Below are positions 11,112 to 25,700 of a stretch of 64,000 bases of DNA, in pieces. The translations under genes were made by a program, and so were the position numbers. Source of the stretch: Platycnemis pennipes (Eukaryota > Arthropoda > Insecta > Odonata > Platycnemididae); assembly GCA_933228895.1 (NCBI GenBank), contig OW121854.1, positions 4,157,131 to 4,221,130 of the forward strand, written 5' to 3'. The notes below the pieces were generated by a model. That model was not told the DNA's origin. It made no database searches and saw only the letters and a program-made list of their open reading frames with translations. Numbering within the stretch: the stretch's first letter is position 1; every line of letters starts with the position of its first letter.

Positions 11112-14100
11112 TACACTGTGTTTGCCCAGGTATAAAACACACCCCTTTTTTATGCACATTTTAAAAAAGTTGTTTTCTATATTTTTCTAAAGTTCTTCCT
11201 TAGGCAACGTTTTACCTTAAAAAATTAAACAGGTGGAAATTTTGTTCTGTCAGCACAGAAAGACAACTCGAATGTGTTGTGTGGGTTCTCATGTCACCAA
11301 GTGGTAACAATAAGGTATTAGTACAATTTTAAAATATCTAGGTAATGTTTTGTTGGAGGGGGGTCATAGAATGTCTCCTCCATATGTTTGCTGTTTGTGA
11401 AAGTTCAAAGTTTTCCCTTTTTCTTACTTTTAAGTGGCATGCATTAAGCTTGATAACATTTTGTATTTCACCACTATTTCACAAAAGAAGAAAATGCAAC
11501 AGAATGTTCATACATATGTATTAATATAAATCAGAATTTTTAGACCTATTGAAGTTTCAATCCATCTTTTTCACTAACGTGTAAGATGCACTCTTGGTGT
11601 CTTTTAACTCGGGGTCTTGTGGGTGAGAAAAAGTTAACTTTATAGAACTCTTATGAATGCTCTGCATTCTATACACTGGCAAACACAGTAATTTACCCCG
11701 CTTAAGTGAATATCAGGTTAATATTGTGGCTCTATTTGTTCCTTCTGAGCTAGCTTATTTACGTGCCTAATGAAACCACTATAGCAAATGCTATACCAGT
11801 GCACTCCAACTTGACTCGAAATTCCTGACGTGTAACCTGGAAATTGGTTTAAGAATGCCTATATGGGTGGTAACCAAACATTAGTGTGCATACGGTTTTT
11901 GCAGAAATCATTCTCATATTTTTTGTGATGGTATACATTATAATTGAAGTCGACCGAGAGTGACAACTGGATATGAATTCACTACAACTTGCATTCTAAT
12001 TAGCCAATTAATCAGATTTGTGGTGATCACATTTTGCAAAGATTTTAGTTATAATTCTGTTTTTAAATACAACTTGAATTGCAGAGTATTATAGTAGCTA
12101 TTACTAGATTGCCATTTCTATTTGATCAAAATCTCACCCTGATATTTTGAAAGGTGTTAGTGATGCCTCCGAAGGCTAGTCTTTTGGTCATTGAATCTGG
12201 TGCAGTCAGTTATGTTTTGACTTTCTATCCTACTACCATTAATGGCCAATTTGGTGGACATGGTTGATATCCTCAGGTGTTGTGTTCACAGTTTGTTATC
12301 TAGTAATTAAGGCCATAGCATGGAGTTAATATTGTGACTATGTTTTGCAACCAAGTGAAGATGTAGAAAACATTGGTTATCCTGAAGCTAGTCAGTACGC
12401 TGCCCTTCAAGCGCTCCTTAATTATCCTCGGGATACGCCCTGGACAATAATTGGGGCAGAAAGTTTTAAAGTATACTTACTTTTGGCCTAATGGTGGTCT
12501 CATTGTTCCTGAGTCAAAGGCTAAATCTTAAATACTTCATAGAGATGCTGTAAATATGTTTTCTTTTTGCTATGGGGTGGAAAAATCTTGCATAGTGTGG
12601 ATAATTGATTTTAGGTACTGTACATATAAAGGGAAAGATGCCTATAAATGAAGGCTATTTCGTATGCCAGACTAAATGAATTTTTTTCCTTTCCTATGAA
12701 CTTTTACTGTCTTTTAACTTGATGCCACTGCTATTGGGCTTGAAACTAGACAAATTGCTAGTCACAGAGGTGTTGGTGATATTTTAATGAGCTACATTGA
12801 GTTTTCGTGAACAATGTTGGTAATCTTATTTTCATGAGTTGTATCTTACAGCCAAGAATATTGTAGCAACCTGTAAGATACTCTCAGGATATTAGATTCA
12901 CAGCACTTCATGGAGACATGATTAAAGGCATGACTGATTTCTTCCTGGTGTATGTCCTATTTTTTATATTATTTTTCTATCTGATTGTCAGGAATTTTGA
13001 TCTGTACAGTTTGATGGCATAGTTCCTTCTATCAATGAGTATAAAAATTGAGATCTCAGAAAGTAAGTGATGGAAATGCTTTGTAAATTGTCCTTTTATG
13101 TTCTCTGAACACTCAACTTTGAGACCTATTACATAATTATTTTAGTTCTGAGGTCAGTTTCATATCATTGTTTCATCAGTCTTCGAATGTATACTTGTCA
13201 ATCTCACAAAACAGCAGTATGTACCGTGGTGATAATTCTTTTTGGTGTTGAGTAAATTCTGCGTGTAGAGTATTTTTTATTGAGAAATCAGTAATTCCAG
13301 AGATATTACCATATTTTTAGAAGCTTGAATAATATTTTTTTATATATGATAACTTATCCTTGTATTTTTACATGGAATTTTTTATGCCGTCTCAGTATCT
13401 ATTGGAAAACTTACATAGGCGAAGCAATGACCATTAAGGACCCCACTCTGAAATCACCAGATGTGAGTTAGTGATCTTGTCAACTGGATACAGATAATAC
13501 CTTTCAAATTTTGTATAAATAATTAGCTTCTTAGTAAGTACGAGTCATTTTTTGCCAATCATTGTGGATTTTCTTTCTCTAGATTGGAGCCGATGCATAT
13601 TTTTATACACAATTACATAGAAATATATTTTGAAATAATACCCTTATTTAAATTTCTATTTTCATTATTTAGGCATGCTTTTTGTGCCATTTTGTATGTT
13701 TTTTAAATTGAAATAAATTGTTGTATTTTCATTGGTTATTGCCTACACTGCTGACTAATGAGTTCCAGCACTGGTTGGAAGTAATTCAAAATGTGTAATA
13801 ATAATTGCTAACTACTATTGCCATGATATGTATTAGAGCTGTATAAAAATTGTTGGACTATCCTCAATCATACATAGTGATTTGACCTCCAGTTGATGAT
13901 AAAATTTGGAGTGTAATGCAGGCATTTATTTTTGTTAGTGATAGATATCATTTCCTGTATTTTCCTTGCTCAGTCAAAATGGCATTTTCCTGAGTGCAGT
14001 GAACTGACCAATGGTGGTTAGTTTTGTCCAAAGTTAATGTGTGAGGTGTAGTAACTTGACCTGAAAGACATTCAATTATGATAATTACTTAGTTATTGAA

Positions 14101-15500
14101 TTTTCACTCTCTTGGTTCATTAAAAATGAATTTGTTTGCTCCATGTATTTGGGCTATAAGATCTGTCAATAACTGAATGTATTGTATTTTGTTGGTCTAG
14201 TTATAAATGTGTCAAAAAATTAATTTAGATGACTGTAGATCCTATTTCTTTGTATTTGTGTCATATTTATGTAGTCATTGCTGAAAGAATGTCTGAGTGG
14301 TGAGCTAACTTGTAAAGGCTGAAATATAATTTATTTGCTTAAGTGGAAAAGTCTCAATCATTTGAAACAGCATAACAAATTTTATTTTGCTGTATTGCTT
14401 CCTTTTGGATACTGGACATTATTTTCTGGTGAAGATGACTTTTATATGAGTTTCTTTTTCTTCTTTACACTGTCTAATGCCTCCATTCCAAAATCACATC
14501 ATTGCTTTTTTTCACATTCAGTCATCAAGTTAAGACTACGTTCAGTTCTGGCTGTCCGATATTAATGGTAGATTTTGATAGAAATACTGTGTAGGCCACA
14601 TTTTTCCCAAACACAACATATTTTCCTTCCTTTAACACACAGTTGCGTAGCACTGGTACCAGTGACAATAGGTAACCCAATTTTACTCCTCGCTCTATCT
14701 CTATCAACCCAGATTATTTAAATTTTACATTTTTGCTCTGAGTGATGTTCAGGTTATGAATGAGGTTCCTATTCACCCAGTCTTCTTCCCTCAGTATTCG
14801 AAGAATGAATGCATCAGAAGCTAAAACTGTGCTTTATTAATATTTGTTGAAATAATCATGTTGAGAGAGAAAAAGCTGAACACTGGAACTGTTTCACCAT
14901 TTGACCAAATATTAGTGAGTGAAATGATAAAAAAATTCTCCATTTGTATTCTATCAAATTTGTTAGCACACCAATTATTAACATATGGATGTTGCTTTAA
15001 ACTTCGCTTAGTTTCTGAGGCATGATTCAATGGATTAAGTTCTGATATGAAAAATATCTGAGAAACCCTCGGGCATGACTTAGAGAATTATTTGCACCAG
15101 TGTCCACGAATCTTCAAGTAGAAGTATTTCTCCTCGAGAGGAAATAGCTGTGACCCAATAACTAACTATAGGGGGGAGGCAACTAGAGAGCAAAATTAAT
15201 TTCCTCTCCATGCCTTCCACTCTGGTGCAGTACTTCTTCCCTCCTCATTACATAGGTATACAACGAATTTATTTGCTACTGAAGGGCTCCTGGGGAATTG
15301 TCAAAAAAATAAAAGGCTATGGGAGAGAATGACTCGTGAATAATCAGGGTTACTTATTTCAGTACTGTAAGTGAAGGGAGTATACTTCTTAATGGATTCC
15401 ACCAATCAGGAAGATCAGATGAGAGCTGAATACCTATGCAGATGTGTAATAGAAAAGGATATGAAATAGTGGACAGAGATGGATTGGAAAGAGGTTCTGA
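11112..15500. other. intergenic AT-rich DNA
   Basis: No gene is recognised. There is a poly(A)-signal-like AATAAA at 13712-13717 that could end the ZAD transcript. Short open frames here lack coding character. Confidence 0.5.
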
Positions 15501-15509
15501 CAAATAGGG

Positions 15510-15810
15510 ATTGGGTGTCGTGGTGGCTAGCCTGGGACGCTGCATATTTAAGTGATGCCTTTGTGCAAGTTAAATTCCAGTGCTCCCAATCTAATGAAAT
15601 ATGCACAAAAAAATATTTCATGATGCTGCATGTAGCTACCCTTTTTGTGGGGTATAATCTTGGTGAACATAGTGGCTGGAGTACTGGCTTCCACCAGGTG
15701 ACATAAGGTTCAAATGTTGACAATGGCAAAAAATTTTAATTGGAATATTTGTTCCAACTCAAGTGCTGTGAGGAGACCACTCACCTCCCTTAAATATCAA
15801 TAAGAAAATA
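15510..15810 (+). repeat. tRNA-derived SINE-like sequence
   Basis: The A-box-like agtggctggagtactgg (15671-15687) and B-box-like aggttcaaat (15706-15715) resemble the heads at 45601 and 50951. A second partial head (gtggtggctagcctggg) lies near 15521. No intact tRNA fold is apparent. Confidence 0.5.
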
Positions 15811-15984
15811 CTCAAATGGGAAGGAATGTGAAGTTTCTCAGGAATCAAATACAATGAGTGTGATGTACATGACAGGTGAGGATGACTAAATAGTACTCAT
15901 GGTTCAACATTTGTAAGATTGAGAGCAACTGGATTTTTGTCCTCCGTGTCTATTCATCTCTTAATGCAATCCTAAGATAGGTTC

Positions 15985-18060
15985 AGTACACTGTTCTGTC
16001 AATTCTCCTATCAGGTAACCTCTTCATATTTAAATAATGATCCTCTTTCAGACCCTTCACCACTTGCTCCTTACCTATATCTCCATCATCCATACCTTGG
16101 GGTTATTTTAGACTCCAAGCTTAACTGGGGAGAACATCTAGAGGCGAAAACAAAGAAAGCCTATGCCTCTCTATGGTCCTGCAGGAAAGCTCTGGGGAAA
16201 ACCTGGGTACTAAAACCGAAAGCCATGTACTGGCTATATACAGCAGTGGTGAAACCTAGCTTTCTGCACTACTCACTCGTCTAGTAGACAAGAACCCGGC
16301 AGAATGTTGCCAGGGACAAACTAAACCACTTGCAGAGAATGGCCTCTATGGGCATTTCGGGGGCAATGAAGACAATCCCAACCTTGGCAATTGAGACCCT
16401 CCTAAACCTCACCTCACTACATGTGGAAGTTGAGGTCCAGGCTAGGGCATCAGCATATCATCTTAAAAGCCTAGGACAGTGGTATGACATGGGAAGTTCT
16501 TCCGGTCACAGAATTCTCTGGACGGAGCTCAGGAAGTCGAGCCCAATTTTTAAATGGGCTCTGACATAATGATAGCAACATTCAACCAATCACCCCTCCT
16601 CTTCAAAATCCACTTCCCAAGTAGAGAGGAGTGGGAAGAGAAAGGAGGGAAAGGACTACATAAAGGAGCCTATGTATGGTATACAGATGGCTCCAGAAAA
16701 GAAGACAGAGCAGGTGCTGGCATATACGTATATTCCAGCACCTGCTCTGTACAGCAACAGCCTAAGAAAATATCAATCCCTCTCAGGGAATATGCTGCAG
16801 TGTTTCAGGCCGAGGTTTTTGCACTTCTGACCTGTGCATATGCAGCTAAAGAGGCTGGCTTGTATGACAAACCAACTCACATCTGCACCGACAGCCAAGC
16901 TGTTCTCAGAGCTCTCGCATCACCATGGTGCAGATCGCGGCTGCTGCTAGAGTGTAGAAATGCACTCAACAAACTTGGCAGCTGCAGTAAAACTGGGCTC
17001 TTCTAGGTACCAGGTCATGCTGGCATTGCCGGAAATGAAATGGCGGATGAGTTGGCCAAAGCAGGAGCCGACCAAAGACTGTTTGGTCCAGAACCATTCG
17101 TACCTATAGCTCCCTCAATGGGGAAAACGGAGATCCGAATGTGGGGCCTTGCTCGACATGCTGAGATCAGGCGGAAAACACCGAAGCTAAGACAGGCCAA
17201 ACTTCACATAGAGGGACCCAAACCTGGCCTAGCAAAGAAATTACTCCTACTAAACAGGAGTCAATTACGTACGATAGTGGGACTGTTCACCGGACACTAT
17301 CAAGTGATGAGACACCTCCATCTCCTGAAGATCACTGATTCAGCTAGATGCAGATGGTGTGAAGAAGAGGACGAATCAACCTCACATCTCCTCTGCGAAT
17401 GCCCAGCCATCATGAGGACTCGGAATAGATATCTTGGCTCACCTTTCCTGGAACCCAATGAAATTAAAGGGATCCTCATAGGAGACCTCCTGGCTTTTAG
17501 CCGGGCGATTGGTCTGTATGGGTGATCTCCTAAATGGTGGTTGGCGCAATGGAACAATAGGTCTAAGTGCCCTAGGGACTCGCAGAGTACCTCCACCTTC
17601 CTTTTAATCTGATCTACCTACATCTCAAATGAGGCATTCCTTTGCCATCATTCCCATTCACTTGTTCTTCTCTGATTGTGTCCATGAAGCCATCATGATG
17701 CATGCATGTGTCAAGATATGGGTGATTTGGTTGTTCAATGTTTGCAAAGTTTTTAGCATACTTTTCTCCAACTTATTTGTTAGTCACTGTCTCTATCCAT
17801 TTGCTCTTCATCTTTTTTCTGTGACTCCACTTGATCTAATACGTTCATCCTGGATTTCTCTGCTGCTGTCATTGTCCATGCTTCACTACCATTATGTAAT
17901 GCTCTCTTTGCCTATTCCACTGACTATTTCCTTTTTGTTTCATCCTTCGCTGGATACTCAGCTTCCCAGATATCAATACTCAATCATCTATTCCAGCTTT
18001 TGCTTCCCTGAGTTTAATATTGGTCTTTGCCTTTCTCTTTTGCTGCATTATATTACCATG
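15985..18060 (-). mobile_element. old LINE (jockey-like), interrupted by a younger LINE
   Basis: On the minus strand, 18060-17627 reads GSEAWTMTAAEKSRM and then HDGFMDTIREEQVNG, the C-terminal part of an insect LINE reverse transcriptase. The continuing 3' part lies at 16083-15985. The two parts are separated by the plus-strand LINE at 16084-17614. The frames are badly decayed. Confidence 0.65.
16084..17614 (+). mobile_element. I-like LINE, 5'-truncated, RT C-terminus plus RNase H
   Basis: One frame (16084-16569) gives the end of a reverse transcriptase (YLGVILDSKLNWGEHLEAKT) and the thumb region. The next frame (16554-17525) gives an RNase H domain: YTDGSRKEDRAGAGIY, a conserved glutamate in FQAEVFAL, CTDSQAV and PGHAGIAGNEMADELA. 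A terminal cysteine/histidine knuckle follows (CRWCEEEDESTSHLLCEC). Breaks are a frameshift near 16560, adjacent TAG TAG codons near 16285, and a TAG at 17004-17006. Flanking 12-mers tacctatatctc (16072-16083) and tacctacatctc (17615-17626) look like a target duplication. Confidence 0.83.
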
Positions 18061-19514
18061 GTTTACTTCTTATCTTCAGTTGGTATTTAGCCAATGTCTA
18101 TTCCACGTTAACCCGAGACATAACTCTTGATTTATTTAAAATAGTACTAGTTAGAATTTTTATATTAGGGGCAGAGGATCCTGATCCATAGGTTTTTTTC
18201 TGTCCTACGACAAGGTACTGGCCTTCACACAAAAACGCTCAACTAAAGACTTTCCTCAGTTGGCTTAGAAAGGACCTGAAGTAAGAGGAAAAAGCCTACG
18301 TCCAAGACCCATTCTGAGAGTGAAAGGTACATTTACATCCCCTAATTGCCCTAAAGGTACCTCAAGAGGTGTAAACAATCATCAAGGGTATAAACCATGA
18401 ATTAATAATTATCTTAATATATTGGACCAAATCCTACTTAAAATATATTGCCTTAGTGAATGAGAATAGTATAGGTAATTTGCATCCAATAAGCTTGCCA
18501 AAGCAAATGACTCCTATGCAGTATTATACATATACTCCTATATCAGTGCTCCCCGGAAACCTCAAAAATCAAAGTCAAGAGGTATCATGCATTAACCTAT
18601 TATTACAATACCACTTAACGAATATATTGCTTGGTCCAACGATAGTTATATTAGATCTTATGCAATTCTAAAGGACGATGCGCATGGAAATTATAGTAAT
18701 GTGCTAGGATTGGCGGCAAAGATTTCTTCTTCGACATGCTTTAACTTTTGGCATCAGAAAGACAGCGACATTTATAATCGGACGGAAACAGAAAACTTTT
18801 AATATTCATGACTAAGAATGAATCATAATCATTAATACATGATCATAAAACTCGAGGAACAGATAGAATTGTCAAAGCCTGTCCACAACTGCCGTACTGG
18901 TACGCAAAAACAAAACCATACAGTCACGCGAACACATGTTCCTGGCTCAAAAAAACCGATCAAGGCAGATTATGAGAAGGGTTACAGATGTACCCATTAA
19001 TTTAATGTGATAAACTAAGCAATAGTATGGACCCTCGTTAGACCATGAGAGGGTATATCAGTCCATAGAGTAAATTTTCAATCGATTGCTGTCACTTAAG
19101 CTATGCGTGCTCCGGTTTTGGGCGAAGAACAAGTGTCATATTAAGGAAGACAAGCAATTTTGTAGGCCTCACACTGTTCAAGGGTATGGCAAGCGAACAA
19201 GGAGGCTGTCGTGGAATACACACCCACATCATCACCCTCCAGCGACTTAAAATAGTTTCTGAAGTGATTTTTCGCTCGACATTAGTGGTCGGCGCTTAGC
19301 AACATGGGAATTATCTGGTGTAGCACAAGTATTTTGCGCACGTAAAAAGTGTATTCAAATCTTTAATCGTCAGCCTAATAGGAAACTGTAGCTAGTACTC
19401 TTCAGCAACGTTAAGAGACAAAAATCAGAAAAAAACTTCATCAGGGAAAGCATATGCCGAAGTCGACCCTGATTGCCCATCAGCCCCATCACCTAAGCGG
19501 TTGCGAAGTGAAAC
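18061..19514 (+). promoter_or_regulatory. intergenic region and CCDC6 5' flank
   Basis: No gene is seen. The last few hundred bases before 19515 should contain the CCDC6 promoter and 5' UTR. I find no convincing TATA box, so the start site cannot be placed by eye. Confidence 0.4.
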
Positions 19515-19730
19515 ATGGCGGATAGTGCGAGTGAGAGTGATTCTAGCTCTATCGACGGGGGCCCTATCATGATGCCTCCGTCTCCAGTTTCCCGTGAACA
19601 GTTACAAAAAAGGATTGAATCTTTACAGCAGCAGAACAGGGTGTTGAAAGTAGAATTAGAAACATACAAATTGAGGGTTAAGGCCTTGCAGGAAGAGAAC
19701 AAGGGCCTCCGTCAAGCATCTGTGATAATA
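19515..19730 (+). CDS. CCDC6: CCDC6 exon 1
   Basis: Residues 1-72: the conserved start MADSASESD, a short serine/proline stretch, then the first coiled-coil heptads ([20 protein letters not shown]). The donor gtaaga follows directly. Confidence 0.95.
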
Positions 19731-22700
19731 GTAAGAATCACTTGTATTCCTTGCATTTGATTCATATTTGTAGTTTATTTGATATAAATCCAAATGTAGC
19801 ATTGTCATTATTAAATGGATAATTCTAGTTAAGTTTTATTTATTCGGTTTATTCTGTCAAACTGTAACGTGCACAGTAGCCAGTTGACGATCCGTGTGGT
19901 TGTTTCAGCATATCAGACTTCGGTTCTCTCAGTATTTGTTTACTTTCTTTGAGCTCGTGTGGCGCTTTGCTCGTCATAGCTTCGTTGATACAGGTTATTA
20001 TGCATTAAAATTATAACTTTATTTTATAGCAAGCAAAAGCTGAACAAGAAGAAGAATTTATTAGTAACACACTATTGAAGAAGATACAAGCCCTAAAAAA
20101 AGAGAAGGAAACCTTGGCACATCATTATGAGCAAGAAGAAGAGTGTCTCACAAATGATTTGTCAAGAAAACTCAACCAAGTAAGTAAACTGTTTTTGATT
20201 CCATTTTGTTCCTTTGTGTGAGAAAAAGTACTGGAGTAAATAATCAAATGCCCATGAGTTATTTATGTTGTATTTCTGAAAGAATTATGGTCGTGAGGGT
20301 TTCGGGAAATCCTTTCATCAGCATGACTGGTAAAATTCTTTTGTTGCCTCGGGGTCGATAGGGTAACTACACGTTAGTTGCATGTGATGCGCTGTTCATT
20401 ATCATTATTGTATATGGTTGCCGAACCCGAAATGTTACGGATCTGGATGAAATCAAAGAACAGAAAATAGTGCTAACATTCGGAAGATAGGTTCATTCTG
20501 TCGATGAGCATAAGTTGAAGTTGATAATTAGTTAACAAGGTTGTGGTAAAAAGGGACATACAGATGATACCCTAAAGTACCCTAAAGTTCTTTATGGGCG
20601 CCAACGGAATAGAAATGATACAAATGTAACAGCAGTTTTCATGTGTTTTTATTGGACGAGGAAGGTCATGTCTACTCTTATAGAAACTTATGATTATTTT
20701 TATCAGCGGTTGGGAGTTTTTAAGAGGTTTTAATTTTCCCGCATCAATATTACCGTTCCTTTGCTGGTAAACGTTAGTGGCTTCTGACAATCATCAATGT
20801 CTTGCTTAGTCAGCCGATTAATTTTATTCAAAGAAATAGGACTTGTCTTCTACAGTCTTGTTAAAACTGTATTTTGGAATTCAATTTTGTAGTGACGGTT
20901 TGAAGGTTCAATCTCGGGACCATCTTATGTAAGAATTCACTCCCATGCTGCCCTAGTCTCTTAATGATGTTCTACTATTTCACTACTTTGGAGTCGCAAA
21001 GATGTCTGCAACTCATTAGTGTTTCCAATAGATTAATCTATGGCATGGTGCAGTGGAAACTTTTTTCATCTTGTCTTATCGTTACTAATGTGGAATATTG
21101 ACTTATGTTGTAGCAGAGGGGCAAGCCTAGTGTTTTCTTTATCAATCAACTGACAAATTTCACATGTGTTTTAATTAGGAATTCTGTGCCATTTGGTGTG
21201 TTAAAGAATTTTTCTGTGAAATGTGATTGATTGTTGGAGCTTCATGAAAAATACGGGTATATTTATTTCCTGTTCCTCACAAAAATGTGCAAGGCTGCTT
21301 TAGGGTATCATCTGTATGTCGCTTTTTACCACAACCTTATTAACTTAAAATGTTTCTTAGTCTCCTATTTTTTTTCACAGCATACTTTTCCTTCTCCCTC
21401 TTTCTTTACCTGATATTCTCCCTGCTGTTACAGCCTTTGCTGCAACAGTTACTCTTAATATGTTTGCGTCTGGATCACCCCAAATTTTGCCACTTGGCTA
21501 CCTGCATGCGAAGCCCGTTTCACACGACACTTGATCCAGCACAAGGTCGAGGATACTCGCTAGTATGCTAGCTTTTGAGAATCGTGTGAACAGAACCAGT
21601 ATTCTGGCTGGCAAGCATGGTTGCTAGGTTGCTCTCTGAGCTACTGGATTTCCTACTTGATGCGATACTAGTTTGCTACTAGCTCCCAGTAGGATCCAAT
21701 GGCCATCTACCAATCACGTTCACGTTAGAGGCGCTGTGCGGTTTCCTCTTTTTTTAATCAGTATGGAATCATATGGAATAACCGTTTCAAAGCAAGCACA
21801 AGGTCGATGATTGTGTGAAGCCTCCTAGCAGGATTCCAATCATGCTAGATTCCGTCCTCAATATCAAGTAGTGACTAGCACACTAGCTAGTCTTGTGCAG
21901 GATCAAGTATCGTGTGAAACGAGCTTTACGTGAAGCCAATTCATGAACAAATACTTGTTTCTCTTCAATCGTAACCTACTAACCTAACCTTTTTAGTATT
22001 TAATGTTATTTTTGTTAATTTACTGAGAATGCAGTACCTTCCTTTATGCTGGTTTATAGCATACTGAAAAACGGGTGAATACATGAAGTACACACATCGC
22101 CAAACAGTTGAACAGGCAAAAAGCAGAGTATGAGAATTGCAAGGATTACAAAACTCTACCTTCTTTTAATTATGTTTAAGAGCAATAATAAAAAAAGCAA
22201 CAAAGAAAATAATTTGAGTAAGTACTGAAGCTTTACAAAGGCCAGCTTGGGGATTCCTTCAATAAAGCAGCCTTTTGATCCTTACTAGGAAAATCAGATA
22301 TTTTAATAATACATAAGCGATATTTCAATAATATCTGTCATTACAAGGCCTCTGACAAACATCAATACACTTAGACTGTTTGTGCTTCCATCAAGATACA
22401 GATTTAATGTGGTTGATTATCTCAAAAAATATTTATAGAATAAGGCTTTAAATCTGAAAATCCGCTAGCAAAGAGCATATCCATAAAAGTCAGTGCAAGA
22501 ATCAGTCAAAGATATCAAATGAGATTCCAGAGATAGCTGATCTAGCTGTTAGTTATGTCTCTTAGTATTCCGTGATAGTTAAGAGCCATAACATTTAAAG
22601 AGAAAGCCTGATGTAGATTTGCAATATTCATCATTTGCCCAGTTAGCATCAGTGTATCCATAGCTGGGCAAAGTTAATCCAAAAATTAACTTCGTTAATG

Positions 22701-25700
22701 CTTTAAAAGCTACTCAAAAAGTTAACTTCGTTAATCGTTAAATTGTTATCTTGATGAAAATTTAACGCGAGTTAAAGTTAATCCGTTTAAGTTAAAAATC
22801 TATATGAAGTTGTAGGCAATTTTGAATTATATGCCACTTAACATTTAGGTATTTGTAATGTCAATGAATATAATAAGAATTTCGTAGTCAAAAATACTTA
22901 ATAAATAGTTTAGCTTAGGTAATGTACACTTATACACATGAGGTATGGAATTTTATAGTAATATACCATTTCCGTCAGTAAAGTTGGACCTGACGCTGTT
23001 TGTATTTGATTGTGGAAATAGAAACTTTGTGATGCTCCGCTACCGGTAGCTGCGATACCAAAAGATTCACCAATATTTTGCTGGCGTAGTTTTGTGCTAT
23101 TAGATAGTGAAAAAACTATTGCCAGTCCTATTGACGTAAGAAGATTCCACAGTTCTTGAAGAAGCCTTAGGTTTTCGTTTTCCCGCGAGTTGATCCTGCC
23201 TTTACTTTTTCTTCAAATTGAACTTATTTAGATGCATACGTCTCTTCATGTCTTGTTTATTGTTTTGGGTGGAAACGTGAGCATTGGCTGTGTAAATTGT
23301 GTCTGTAAAAGTTACGTAAAAGTCTGATTGCAGTACAAACGCTGAGTTCTCTAGATTGAATTCTTAACACAACTCCTTCAAAAAGTTATTACATGGCAAT
23401 CCAGATGGCTCTGAACAAAAGTCACGGACTTAAATTAACGGAATTACAAGTTAACGGAAGTTAATAAGACCGTTAATAGTTTTGAATTTAACTTAAAAGT
23501 TAAATCGTTAAGCAATATGTTAACTTCGTTAATTAACGATTAACGGATTAACGCTTTTCTGCCCAGCTATGAGTGTATCCTACCAATGCATCTGAAATGT
23601 AATTAGGATATAGGAGTCTCACATTAAGAGTCCCTTTAATATAAAGTACAATTTTGTTAAGGCCAGCCCATTGATGAACAGGTGCATTTCATTGGAAATA
23701 ACTGTAAACTTTAACTGCAGAACTGAGATCAGGCTTTGAGGGAAGGGTAACATACATGAGACATCCTACTAATTATTTATATGGCTTGACATCAATAAAG
23801 CACTCCTGATCAATGGCATTACAGTTTGGAATTGTGCACCAAAGGTGTAGGCACAGGATAACAATCCTCCATGCCAAATTTTTGTGATAATTTATGGAGA
23901 TATACCTGTTGGCCTAAGAGCATAAGTACCTTCTTTGGACCTTTCAGTTTTTACACCAGGAAAAAGGAGGAGAGGAGTCGTAGTGCTGAAACCCATTTAG
24001 AAGACACTCCTTAAGTTGACTAAGGACATTGACATTATTTCCTGCTAAAATAATGTCACCTGCATAAATGAGTAGAGATAAAATAGTTGGGCCTCCAGCA
24101 AAAGGAAACAAGCAAATCACTCAGTGAATGTTTGAAACAAAGGCTCTTCATGAAGGTATCAAAAGGATCGTCCAAGTTCTTTGGTTTTTGTTTCAAACCG
24201 TATAAACTCTTGTATGTTACACACACAAGGAAATTCAACATTAGATCCCTTGGGAGGATGCATGTAGATTTTTTCTAATATTTTACCATGCAGGAATACA
24301 TTTTAACATATCAGGCGATAGTAATTTGTGGAAAATGTATGACACTTAGCATTGTCGCCGAAATACTCCAATAAATAAATAATTACCTACACCAAATTGC
24401 TCATAATGCAAATCCTTTGCATTTATAACAGCTAGTGGAGTTCTAATTGTGACTGGATGAACAACTGGAGCATTGGTCTCCTTATAGTCATCACCTTTAA
24501 TTTGCTGACGGCCTTTAATCACAAGTCTAGCTTTAACTTAATTTTCATTTTATCCACCTTTATCTTAAAGATCCACTTACTTTGCAAACAGATTTTTTTC
24601 CACAGGGTAATTCTGTTTCAGTCCAAGTTTTATTTTCATGAAGTGCCTTAAATTCATCATATTCAGCTTCATACCATTCTTGTAGGTACATCTAATCTAC
24701 CCAAATTCTCTTCATAACGCAAAGGAACATCATTCAAAAACATCTGAGATACTTCAGTACACACAGCATAGGCAACACTATTTCCTACAACTTTGCCACT
24801 ATGCCACTCTGGTTTCTTCCTTTTCTTACAAGTGGTTACATGCACTCTGGAACATGAAATTTCTCCACCTAATTCAGAGAACTTGTCTACCGTTTCAGCT
24901 ACAATATTCCTTTCATACTTCTGCTCTGCAACAGGATCATCATCAGTTTTCTTGACAGTCGTTTGCTCATCGTAACACTCTACGTCATCTCCAAATAACA
25001 AGTAGGTAATTGTTATTGAAACTGACAACCGTAAAGATCTTCAATGTTGACAGTTTGTCAAGTACTATAAATGAAACAGGAAATAGGTATTTTTTGTGTT
25101 ATGATAGAGGAGAAATAGGCCCTAGAACATCACTATGGACTAATTCAAGTGGCCTGGTGGCTGCAGGCCTGTAACCATTGAATAGTTTTGCAGCCTGTTT
25201 ACTCTGGTTACAGGTCTGAATTACCTCTGTCAACTTCTCAATCTTATTTATTCCTTCCTCTACATTTGTAATCCTCTCAAGATTACTATTCCCTATGTGA
25301 CCCTACCTAATGTGCCATAATTCAGAATTTTGATGGAATGTAAGATTTGGTATTTTATGACAGTTGAAAAGCTTCAATTTATGTATAAAGAAAGTTTTCT
25401 CGAAATGCCTCAGCCCGCACCTTAATACAATCAAACCCCGAATGGACACCTCCAAATATTGGACAGCTTTTCAATTCCCAGCAACAGAACATGGAGGCTT
25501 ATAGAACTAACTCCTCCAAATAGCAGACACTCTCATTAATGGACTACAGAGAGAAACATTTTTCCTTCAGTTACGTCCATTAATGGACACACACTATGAA
25601 CTATCATGTAAACACTTCTCTTCCCCTAAACAAAAGCTGATTCCTTAAACAAAGTATGTACGCCTGAGGAGCGTTACCAGAAAAATACTTCCTTAGGGAT

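Noticed and set aside
17629..18090. 153-codon hydrophobic open frame, plus strand
   Set aside because: It is antisense to an old minus-strand LINE; the apparent membrane character comes from T-rich sequence.
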